Part shown: piece by piece, positions 7,470-13,794 of the stretch
Layout: each line of letters begins with the position of its first letter
Numbering within the stretch: position 1 is the first letter of the stretch
Origin: Sva-07 sp038321235
Lineage (GTDB): Bacteria > Actinomycetota > Acidimicrobiia > Acidimicrobiales > Ilumatobacteraceae
Direction of reading: 5' to 3'
NCBI GenBank assembly: GCA_038321235.1
Contig: JBBQEU010000055.1
Span: 1-21,576 of the forward strand
DNA length: 21,576 nt
Notes under the pieces: generated by a model
Database searches by the model: none
What the model was told of the DNA's origin: nothing
What the model saw: only the letters and a program-made list of their open reading frames with translations
Program-made: the position numbers and the translations under genes

Positions 7470-8609
7470 ATGACCACCGCATCATCGATCGTCGGTGCCG
7501 CACGAGACCTCGCGGAACTGATCGAGGCGAACGCCGACGACGGCGAACGCATTCGGCGCCTGCCCCTCGTCACGGTGAAGGCGCTCAGCGATGCCCGGCT
7601 GCTGCGGATGTGCGTGCCCGAGGCGTACGGCGGTCCCGAGGTCGATCCGGTCACGCTCGTCCGAGCGATCGAGGCGGTCTCCCACAGCGATGGCGCTGCC
7701 GGCTGGTGCACGATGATCGCCTCGACCACGTCATCGATGTCATCCCTGCTCCCAGAAGCGTCGGCCCGTGAGATCTACGGCGACTCGGCCTCGATCACCG
7801 GCGGCGTCTTCGCGCCCAACGGCAAAGGGGTCGCCACGACGCTCGACGGCATCGACGGGTTCTCGGTGAGCGGCCGATGGGCGTGGGGGAGTGGTACGCA
7901 GCATTGTCGGTGGGTGCTCGGCGGGGCGCTGTGTGACGACGGCACGTTCCGGCTGTGCTGGTTCCCGCAATCGGCCGTCACCTTCCACGACACCTGGCAC
8001 ACGACAGGGATGCGCGGCTCGGGCTCGCTCGACTACTCGGTGACCGATGTGTTCGTGCCGTCGGCGCGCACGATCCAACCGGGGGTGACCCGCCCGGTGT
8101 TCCGCGCACCGTTGTCGCAGTTCCCGAATTTCACGTTGCTGGCCGCCGGCGTGTCGGCGGTGGGGCTCGGTGTGGGCAGAAGGGCGCTCGACGAGTTGGT
8201 CGAACTCGCCCAGGGCAAGAAGCCGCAGTACTCGTCGAAGACCCTTGCCCAGAGCAGTTACACGCAGATCGAACTGGCTCGGGCCGAAGGCGCGCTTCGC
8301 GCCGCTCGTGCATTTCTGCTCGACGAGTTGCAGTCGGCGTGGGACACCGCAGTGGCCGGCGACGAGGTCAGCGTCGAGGCCCGCACGGGGATCCGCCTCG
8401 CTGCGACCCACGCGGCCACAGTCAGCGCCGAGGTCGCCGACGTCGCGTTCACGCTGGCCGGCGGCACCGCCGTCTACGACACCAGCCCGCTCGGTCGGTG
8501 CCTGCGCGACGCCCACGTCGTCACCCAGCACATCCAGACCGCCCCGAAGCTCAACGAGACGATCGGCAAGCTGCTGCTCGGTCTCGACGTCGACACCTCG
8601 ATGTTCTGA
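7470..8609 (+). CDS. acyl-CoA dehydrogenase-fold flavoprotein (HsaA/group D monooxygenase-like)
   Basis: This 379-residue protein shows the acyl-CoA dehydrogenase fold. Its N-terminal helical domain holds LLRMCVPEAYGGPEVDP (44-60), the middle beta-domain has GFSVSGRWAWGSGTQH (130-145) and TTGMRGSGSLDYSVTDVFVP (178-197), and the C-terminal helical bundle ends with CLRDAHVVTQHIQ. The RDAH..TQH ending and the WAWGSG segment resemble the Acyl-CoA_dh_2 group. That group includes two-component flavin monooxygenases such as HsaA as well as true dehydrogenases. It could therefore desaturate an acyl-CoA or hydroxylate a ring with reduced flavin supplied by a partner. No flavin reductase gene was seen nearby, although the nitroreductase two genes downstream is a flavoprotein. 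The crotonase-fold gene follows after 12 bases, suggesting one operon. Confidence 0.85.
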   Translation: MTTASSIVGAARDLAELIEANADDGERIRRLPLVTVKALSDARLLRMCVPEAYGGPEVDPVTLVRAIEAVSHSDGAAGWCTMIASTTSSMSSLLPEASAREIYGDSASITGGVFAPNGKGVATTLDGIDGFSVSGRWAWGSGTQHCRWVLGGALCDDGTFRLCWFPQSAVTFHDTWHTTGMRGSGSLDYSVTDVFVPSARTIQPGVTRPVFRAPLSQFPNFTLLAAGVSAVGLGVGRRALDELVELAQGKKPQYSSKTLAQSSYTQIELARAEGALRAARAFLLDELQSAWDTAVAGDEVSVEARTGIRLAATHAATVSAEVADVAFTLAGGTAVYDTSPLGRCLRDAHVVTQHIQTAPKLNETIGKLLLGLDVDTSMF

Positions 8610-8621
8610 ACGGATGCACTG

Positions 8622-9401
8622 ATGGACACGATCCGAACCGAACGTGACGGCGATCTCCTGATCGTCACGATCGACCACCCGAATTCGACGATGAACGCCG
8701 TCGACGAGCAACTCCACCACGACCTGTGGGAGCTGTTCCGGCTGCTGGCCGCTGAGCGCGACGCCCGCGCCATCGTGCTCACGGGATCAGGTCGAGCGTT
8801 CTCCGCCGGTGGCGACATGTCGTGGTTCCCGCAGTTGCGCAGCCCCGATCGTCTCGACGCACTGCGGCGCGAAGGCAAGCAGCTGATCTGGAACCTGCTC
8901 GACGTCGAGGTGCCGATCGTGTGCGCACTCAACGGCCCGGCCGTCGGGCTCGGCGCCTCGGTGGCGTTGCTGTGCGACGTGATCGTCATGGCCGCCACTG
9001 CGTCGATCATCGACCCACACGTTCAGGTCGGGCTGGTGGCGGGTGATGGTGGCGCAGCGATCTGGCCGCTCCTCGTCGGGCCACTCGCCGCGAAGCGTCA
9101 TCTCATGCTGGGCGACCCGCTCGGCGCCGACGAGGCGTTGCGGCTCGGCGTGGCCTCGGAGGTGTGTCCGCCAGACGATGTGCCCGACGTGGCGCGCCGG
9201 TGGGCGCAGCGGCTCGCAGCGCAGCCGCCACTCGCGATCCAGGGCACCAAGATCGCAGTCAACGCGCAGATCAAGCAGGCGCTGCTCACGAGCTTCGACC
9301 TCTCGACTGCGCTCGAGATGAGCTGTTTCCACTCTGCCGATCACGCCGAGGCGGTCAGCGCATTCGTCGACAAACGCACACCGAGATTCCAAGGACGATG
9401 A
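8622..9401 (+). CDS. enoyl-CoA hydratase/isomerase (crotonase) family protein lacking both canonical glutamates
   Basis: This 259-residue protein has the full crotonase fold. The oxyanion-hole segments are GRAFSAGGDMSWF (57-69) and NGPAVGLGASVALLCD (104-119), followed by DPHVQVGLVAGDGG (131-144). In rat mitochondrial enoyl-CoA hydratase the catalytic Glu144 follows GGGC and Glu164 lies in QPEI. Here Ser113 and His133 occupy those positions, so ordinary hydratase chemistry is doubtful. The DPHV..GLVAGDGG wording recurs in actinobacterial EchA paralogues of unknown reaction. It may be an isomerase, hydrolase or thioesterase acting on an acyl-CoA. It sits 12 bases after the flavoprotein gene, and its stop overlaps the start of the nitroreductase gene. 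Confidence 0.87.
   Translation: MDTIRTERDGDLLIVTIDHPNSTMNAVDEQLHHDLWELFRLLAAERDARAIVLTGSGRAFSAGGDMSWFPQLRSPDRLDALRREGKQLIWNLLDVEVPIVCALNGPAVGLGASVALLCDVIVMAATASIIDPHVQVGLVAGDGGAAIWPLLVGPLAAKRHLMLGDPLGADEALRLGVASEVCPPDDVPDVARRWAQRLAAQPPLAIQGTKIAVNAQIKQALLTSFDLSTALEMSCFHSADHAEAVSAFVDKRTPRFQGR
9391..9395 (+). promoter_or_regulatory. ribosome binding site deciding the nitroreductase start
   Basis: AAGGA ends five bases before the second of two adjacent ATG codons (9398 and 9401). It favours 9401, and a two-base spacing to 9398 would be too short. Confidence 0.45.
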
Positions 9402-10102
9402 TGAACGAGACCGCAACCAGCAGCCAGCCGACGATGGACGCGATCGAGGCGTTGATGACCACGCGGGCGATCCGGCGGTTCAGTGACGAGCCGGTCACCG
9501 ACGCCGAGATCGCGACCTGCCTGCGCGCAGCCCAACAGGCGCCGAGCGGCGGCAACGTGCAACCGCAGCAGTACGTCGTGGTCACCGACGCAGGACCCAA
9601 GGCGGAGATCGCGCGGTGGTACAGGGAGTCGTTCGATCGGTACGAGAAGTCGCTGCCGGATGCGAGTGCGTTCCGCGACGAGGCGCAGGCGGAGTCGTGG
9701 CGCAAGACCCGAGCGGCGAGTCGTCATCTGGCCGACCAGGTGCAGGACGCGCCTGCGATCGTGTTCTTCCTCCAGCCGATCATCCCGTGGACGCCATCCG
9801 ACGACGAGGGTCCGATGGACATCGGTCGCCTCGATGCCAGTGTGTATCCAGCGGTACAGAACTTCTGCGTGGCGGCGCGGGCTCTCGGCATCGGCACGTC
9901 GCTCACCACGGTGATCCGCATCCACGCCGCCGAGACCCTCGCGGTACTCGGCGTGCCGGTGAACGACGACGCCAGCCCTCGTTTCGAGATCGCCGCCTGC
10001 ATCCCGATGGGACGGCCCGCCGGCAATTTCGGTGTCGCCCCCCGTAAGCCGGCGAGCGCCGTCACCCACTGGAACACCTTCGGCAACCGCCGTCGAGACT
10101 GA
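9401..10102 (+). CDS. nitroreductase family FMN oxidoreductase
   Basis: This 233-residue protein (or 234 from the ATG at 9398) belongs to the nitroreductase-fold family, whose members are FMN-containing NAD(P)H-dependent dimers. Key blocks are IEALMTTRAIRRFSDEPV near residues 15-32 (phosphate-binding Arg pair), QQAPSGGNVQPQQYVVV near 45-61 (FMN ring contacts) and a long C-terminal block SVYPAVQNFCVAARALGIGTSLTT near 147-170. It ends with a GRP motif. Family members reduce nitroaromatics, quinones, enones or flavins. Here it is translationally linked to the crotonase gene (TGATG overlap). It may therefore act on an unsaturated or quinone-like intermediate of the same pathway, or supply reduced flavin to the HsaA-like protein; both roles are inferences. 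Confidence 0.88.
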   Translation: MNETATSSQPTMDAIEALMTTRAIRRFSDEPVTDAEIATCLRAAQQAPSGGNVQPQQYVVVTDAGPKAEIARWYRESFDRYEKSLPDASAFRDEAQAESWRKTRAASRHLADQVQDAPAIVFFLQPIIPWTPSDDEGPMDIGRLDASVYPAVQNFCVAARALGIGTSLTTVIRIHAAETLAVLGVPVNDDASPRFEIAACIPMGRPAGNFGVAPRKPASAVTHWNTFGNRRRD

Positions 10103-10110
10103 TCCACCCT

Positions 10111-10124
10111 GGTCTCCGGAGACC
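10111..10124. repeat. perfect 14-bp palindrome GGTCTCCGGAGACC
   Basis: GGTCTCC is followed immediately by its exact reverse complement GGAGACC, eight bases after the nitroreductase stop. It could be an operator for a dimeric regulator of the P450 gene. With no loop and no T-tract it is a poor terminator. It abuts the 15-bp repeat array. Confidence 0.6.
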
Positions 10125-10174
10125 ACGGCAACGGGAACTACGGCAACGGGAACCACGGCAACGGGAACCACGGC
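10123..10174 (+). repeat. 15-bp tandem repeat, about 3.5 copies
   Basis: The unit CCACGGCAACGGGAA occurs at 10123-10137, 10138-10152 (one change, CTACGG) and 10153-10167. A partial copy CCACGGC follows at 10168-10174. The array lies in the 93-base gap between the nitroreductase and P450 genes and ends about ten bases before the putative -10 box. Copy number may vary between strains and could alter promoter geometry. Confidence 0.85.
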
Positions 10175-10183
10175 TGCGTCTGC

Positions 10184-10189
10184 GACGAT
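10184..10189 (+). promoter_or_regulatory. possible -10 box (GACGAT) of the P450 gene
   Basis: GACGAT lies six bases before the ATG at 10196. It keeps A2, A5 and T6 but not T1, so it is weak; the gene may also be read through from the nitroreductase operon. Confidence 0.25.
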
Positions 10190-10195
10190 GGCGCG

Positions 10196-11389
10196 ATGAC
10201 CGCCGTCGAGTCCGATCGTCTCACCGTCGACCTGCTGGATCCGAGCCTCTATCAGCGCAACCCGCACGACGTGTGGGCGTGGATGCGGGCCAACGAGCCG
10301 GTCTACCGCGACGACCGCAACGGGCTGTGGGCGGTCACTCGCCATGCCGACCTGATGGACGTCGAGCGTCGCTCGACGGTGTTCCTGTCGGGTCAGGGCT
10401 ATCGGGCGCTGTGGTCAGGCGAGGAGATCAACATGATCGCCCAGGACGACCCGCGGCATCGTCAGCAGCGCATGCTCGTGCAGCCCAAGCTCACCGGGAA
10501 GTCGGTGGCGCAACGCCAGGCCGAGATCGCCGCGCTGGTCACCGAACTGATCGACGACGCCCTCGCCGCAGGCGACGAGATGGATGTGATCGCGGCGCTC
10601 GCCGGGCAGCTGCCGGCTCGATTCACCGCCCGGATCCTCGGCTTCCCCGAGGACATGTGGCCGCAGATCAAATCGTGGTCCGAGCGGCTGATGCGTACCG
10701 ACATGCGCGACCGTGACGGCGAGGCGTTCCGCGATTTCTTCGCAGCGAACATGGAGTTCGTCGGGGTGCTGGGCGAGATCGCCCCGAAGAAACTCGTCGA
10801 ACCCGGCGACGACCTGATCAGCGTGTGGTTGCATTCGACGATCGACGGCGAACCGCTCCCACCTGCGGCGATCGTGCACGAGGTCGGCCTGTTCATCGCC
10901 GGCGGTGCCGAGACCACCCGCACGGCGATCAGCCACGGCCTGCACGCCTTCGCGCAGCACCCCGAGCAATGGGACGCGATCGGCCATGATCCCGACCTCG
11001 TGCCGGGCGCCGTCGAGGAGGTGCTGCGCTGGGTGACGCCGCTCAACAACTTCTTCCGGCGAGCGGCCAGCGACGACCACATCGGTGAACAGCCCGTCCA
11101 GCGCGGCGACCGGGTCATCTTGCTGTACCCGTCGGCCAACCACGACGAGGCAGTGTTCGCCGACCCGTTCAGCTTCGACATCAGGCGTCACCCGAACCCC
11201 CATGTCGCCTTCGGGTTCGGCACCCACCTGTGCATCGGCACCCACGTGGCTCGGGCGTCGCTTGCTGCGGTGTTCGGCCAACTGAGTCAGCGCGTCACCG
11301 ACCTCCGCGTCGTCGAGGAACCGGTGGTCGAAGCGAACATCTTCGCTCGGGCCGTGCAGGCGTTCCGCCTCGGGTACACCGTGCGCTGA
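10196..11389 (+). CDS. cytochrome P450 (bacterial class I, CYP125/142-like)
   Basis: This 397-residue soluble P450 is full length. The I-helix oxygen-activation motif AGGAETT is at 235-241 and the K-helix ExxR at Glu275-Arg278 (EEVLR). The haem loop FGFGTHLCIG is at 339-348, with Cys346 as the thiolate ligand. The N-terminus lacks a membrane anchor. The enzyme would insert one oxygen from O2 using electrons from a ferredoxin and reductase, which are not encoded in this window. Overall size and the DDPRHRQQRMLVQPKLT segment are like actinobacterial CYPs that oxidise sterol or fatty side chains, but family assignment by eye is tentative. It precedes an acyl-CoA synthetase, the natural next step after terminal oxidation to an acid. 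Confidence 0.93.
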   Translation: MTAVESDRLTVDLLDPSLYQRNPHDVWAWMRANEPVYRDDRNGLWAVTRHADLMDVERRSTVFLSGQGYRALWSGEEINMIAQDDPRHRQQRMLVQPKLTGKSVAQRQAEIAALVTELIDDALAAGDEMDVIAALAGQLPARFTARILGFPEDMWPQIKSWSERLMRTDMRDRDGEAFRDFFAANMEFVGVLGEIAPKKLVEPGDDLISVWLHSTIDGEPLPPAAIVHEVGLFIAGGAETTRTAISHGLHAFAQHPEQWDAIGHDPDLVPGAVEEVLRWVTPLNNFFRRAASDDHIGEQPVQRGDRVILLYPSANHDEAVFADPFSFDIRRHPNPHVAFGFGTHLCIGTHVARASLAAVFGQLSQRVTDLRVVEEPVVEANIFARAVQAFRLGYTVR

Positions 11390-11420
11390 GCAGGCGGTTC
11401 ACCTGTCGGTGTCGCCGCAC

Positions 11421-11426
11421 TAACGT
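11421..11426 (+). promoter_or_regulatory. -10 box (TAACGT), leaderless start of the second acyl-CoA synthetase gene
   Basis: TAACGT lies eight bases before the ATG at 11435 in the 45-base gap after the P450 gene. No Shine-Dalgarno sequence is visible. Confidence 0.5.
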
Positions 11427-11434
11427 GTGGGGCC

Positions 11435-13000
11435 ATGGGGGACATCACGAATCTGGCAGGGGTCATCCGAGTCCACGGCGAGGCGCAGGGTGACAAGGCA
11501 GCGTTGATCCTCGGCGATCGGCGCCAGAGTTGGGCCGAGCTGCGCGACCGCTCAGCCCAAGCAGCGCAGGGTCTGCTCGCGGCCGGGGTCGGCGAGCAGG
11601 AGCGCGTGGCGTTCCTCGACAAGAACGGCTTCGAGCATTTCGAGGTGATGTTCGGCTCGGCGATGATCAACGCGGTCTGCGTCGACGTCAACTGGCGTCT
11701 CGCCGCACCCGAGGTCGAGTTCATCGTCAACGACACCGAGGCCAAGGTGCTCGTGGTCGGTCCCGACTTCGTGCCGATCCTCGACGCGATCGCCGACAAC
11801 CTGACGTACGTCACGACGGTGGTGGTGATCGGCGGGCACGAGCGATTCCACGACTACGAGGAGTGGATCGGTTCGTTCGATCCGGTCGACCCGGGCACCG
11901 ATTCGACGCTCGACGACGTGGCGTTCCAGCTGTACTCGTCAGGCACCACCGGGCGCCCGAAGGGCGTGATGCTGACCAACGCCAACTTTTTCAGTCTGCT
12001 GCCGATGGCCAAGGAGTTGTGGGAGCTGACGCCCGACTCCGTGAACCTCGTCGCCATGCCGCTCTTCCACATCGCCGGTGGCGGCTGGGCGGTTGCCGGG
12101 ATGTACGAGGGCTGCACGTCGATCATCTTCCGCGAACTCGACCCGGTGGCACTGGTGTCGACGATCGCCGAGCTGCGCGTCACCCATGCGCTGCTCGTGC
12201 CTGTCGCGCTGCAGTTCGTGCTGATGGTGCCTGGCGTCGAGGACGCCGACTTCTCGAGCCTGCAGGTGATGGTCTACGGCGCATCGCCGATCAGCGAGGA
12301 CGTGCTCTCGAAGTGCGTCGAGCTGTTCAAACCGTGCAAGTTCTGGCAGGCCTACGGACTGACCGAGACCACCGGAGGTGTTGTCAATCTGCCCCCGGAG
12401 GATCACGAATCCGACAGCCCGCACAAGCACCGGCTGCGCTCGTGCGGCGTACCCGGGCCGGGGGTCGAACTCCGAATCGTCGGCGACGAGGGTTCGGACT
12501 GCGAGACCGGCGAGGTCGGGGAGATCTGGGTGCGCTCACCACAGGTGATGAAGGGGTATTGGAACATGCCCGAGGCGACTGCTGAGGCGGTGACGCCCGA
12601 CGGGTGGTTCAAGACCGGCGACGCCGGCTATCTCGACGCCGACGGCTACGTGTACATCCACGACCGCGTGAAGGACATGATCGTGTCCGGCGGCGAGAAC
12701 GTGTACCCGGCCGAAGTCGAGAACGTGCTGATGGCCCACCCGGGCATCGCCGACGTCGCCGTGATCGGTGTGCCGCACGAGAAGTGGGGCGAGACCGCGA
12801 AGGCGATCGTCGTGAAGGCTCCCGACTCCGAGGTGACCGAGGCCGAGATCATCGCTTACGCCAAGGAGCGCCTGGCGACGTTCAAGTGCCCCACCAGCGT
12901 CGACTGGTCCGACATGCTGCCCCGCAATCCCAGCGGCAAGATCCTCAAGAAGGACCTGCGCGAGCCGTTCTGGGTGGGCCACGAACGACGCGTCGGCTGA
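11435..13000 (+). CDS. AMP-dependent acyl-CoA synthetase (FadD13-type)
   Basis: This 521-residue ANL-superfamily ligase is complete. The P-loop YSSGTTGRPKG is at 167-177 and the adenine/acyl pocket motif YGLTETTGG at 307-315. The ATP ribose-binding TGD is at 394-396 and the hinge RVKDMIVSGGENVYP at 411-425. The C-terminal NPSGKILKK at 498-506 supplies catalytic Lys502. It converts a free acid to acyl-CoA through acyl-AMP in the cytosol. The compact length without an N-terminal extension resembles medium/long-chain FadD13-like enzymes; the substrate is unknown. It differs clearly from the FadD19-like ligase at 4052-5698, so the window encodes two distinct acid-activating enzymes. It converges with the membrane-protein gene at 13016. 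Confidence 0.92.
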   Translation: MGDITNLAGVIRVHGEAQGDKAALILGDRRQSWAELRDRSAQAAQGLLAAGVGEQERVAFLDKNGFEHFEVMFGSAMINAVCVDVNWRLAAPEVEFIVNDTEAKVLVVGPDFVPILDAIADNLTYVTTVVVIGGHERFHDYEEWIGSFDPVDPGTDSTLDDVAFQLYSSGTTGRPKGVMLTNANFFSLLPMAKELWELTPDSVNLVAMPLFHIAGGGWAVAGMYEGCTSIIFRELDPVALVSTIAELRVTHALLVPVALQFVLMVPGVEDADFSSLQVMVYGASPISEDVLSKCVELFKPCKFWQAYGLTETTGGVVNLPPEDHESDSPHKHRLRSCGVPGPGVELRIVGDEGSDCETGEVGEIWVRSPQVMKGYWNMPEATAEAVTPDGWFKTGDAGYLDADGYVYIHDRVKDMIVSGGENVYPAEVENVLMAHPGIADVAVIGVPHEKWGETAKAIVVKAPDSEVTEAEIIAYAKERLATFKCPTSVDWSDMLPRNPSGKILKKDLREPFWVGHERRVG

Positions 13001-13008
13001 TTGCCGAC
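12992..13008. terminator. possible bidirectional hairpin between convergent genes
   Basis: GTCGGC at 12992-12997 pairs with GCCGAC at 13003-13008 around a TGATT loop that includes the ligase stop codon. The six-base GC-rich stem sits between two convergent genes, but no T-tract follows on either side. It is a candidate terminator or transcription buffer only. Confidence 0.35.
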
Positions 13009-13015
13009 CTTGCGG

Positions 13016-13666
13016 TCAATCGACCAGCTGGCCCCGCTCGTCCAACTCGAACAGTCGCACCTTGTCGTCGGCCGAGACTGCTTGACGCGCCTGGGCGATC
13101 AGTGAAGGGTCCTCGACCGCCATTGCGACGACGATCGCGTCGGCAGCTTCCGGATCGATGAAGCCCTGCTGGTATGCCTGACTCTGACCGGTGCCGATCA
13201 CGAAGCTCCACACCGCCGTCACGTAGAACCCGAAGATGGCGCCGCCAGCCGCTGCTGCGAAGGACGCTGCCCCGCTCTCGGTGACGAACCACACGCCCAG
13301 TCCGATGATCAGAGCGCAGACCACTGCACCCGGAATCCCGCCGAGGAAGGTCCGGCGTGCTGCGTGGGAGGTGACGCCTTCGGTATCGGCCTGATGCGTG
13401 GCTTCTCGCGGCACCGCATGACCCAGAACGAGCATCGTGGTGGCAGCGTTGTTCGCGCAGGTTCGTTCGAAGTCGAGCGCCACGACCCGCGCTGCCTCGG
13501 GATCGCCGCTGACTGCCACCAGATTGTGGCGGCCGAGCGTGGCGCTCGGATTGGAGTTCGACACCTCGTCGAGGTGCGGTGCGTGGCGACGGGCCCACGC
13601 GGTCAGCGTCACGGGCGTGCCGGGCGTCGGCCCGTCTGTCGTGTCGGTGCGGTTGACTTTGGTCAT
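13016..13666 (-). CDS. two-helix membrane protein of unknown function (general-stress-protein-17M-like layout)
   Basis: This 216-residue protein starts at the ATG at 13666. An N-terminal polar segment is followed by LVAVSGDPEAARVVALDFE (49-67), a beta-alpha pattern recalling the N-terminal half of general stress protein 17M/DUF1269-like proteins. Two hydrophobic helices lie at about 107-128 and 134-158, glycine-rich at the turn. The C-terminus (173-211) again reads as a small alpha/beta unit, with AIVVAMAVEDPSLIAQARQ. It is likely an inner-membrane protein with both ends on one side. I do not recognise a specific family. It is divergent from the GNAT-AAA+ gene across 128 bases, so shared regulation or function is possible but unproven. 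Unlike most neighbours it has a ribosome-site-like AAAGG upstream. Confidence 0.72.
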   Translation of the reverse strand: MTKVNRTDTTDGPTPGTPVTLTAWARRHAPHLDEVSNSNPSATLGRHNLVAVSGDPEAARVVALDFERTCANNAATTMLVLGHAVPREATHQADTEGVTSHAARRTFLGGIPGAVVCALIIGLGVWFVTESGAASFAAAAGGAIFGFYVTAVWSFVIGTGQSQAYQQGFIDPEAADAIVVAMAVEDPSLIAQARQAVSADDKVRLFELDERGQLVD

Positions 13667-13673
13667 GTTCGTC

Positions 13674-13680
13674 CCTTTCC
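13674..13680 (-). promoter_or_regulatory. Shine-Dalgarno-like site of the membrane-protein gene
   Basis: On the minus strand GGAAAGG lies seven bases before the ATG at 13666. It marks this as one of the few gene starts here that look leadered, and it supports that ATG. Confidence 0.4.
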
Positions 13681-13782
13681 ATCGTCTCTGGTGTCACTAC
13701 CCACCGGGGGTCACCGGCAAACGTGTGCGCGATCGATCGACCTTTCCCGGAGCACGACATCGGCCACATCTCGGATCCCTCC

Positions 13783-13788
13783 TACTGT
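13783..13788 (+). promoter_or_regulatory. -10 box (TACTGT), leaderless start of the GNAT-AAA+ gene
   Basis: TACTGT lies six bases before the ATG at 13795. It supports that start over an in-frame ATG at 13723, which would put the box inside the coding region. Confidence 0.5.
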
Positions 13789-13794
13789 CCGACC

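Noticed and set aside
7740..8720. 326-codon minus-strand frame
   Set aside because: It is antisense to the acyl-CoA dehydrogenase-like gene, whose motifs are unmistakable.
10123..10174. 15-bp repeats as a CRISPR array
   Set aside because: Units are contiguous with no spacers and far shorter than CRISPR repeats.
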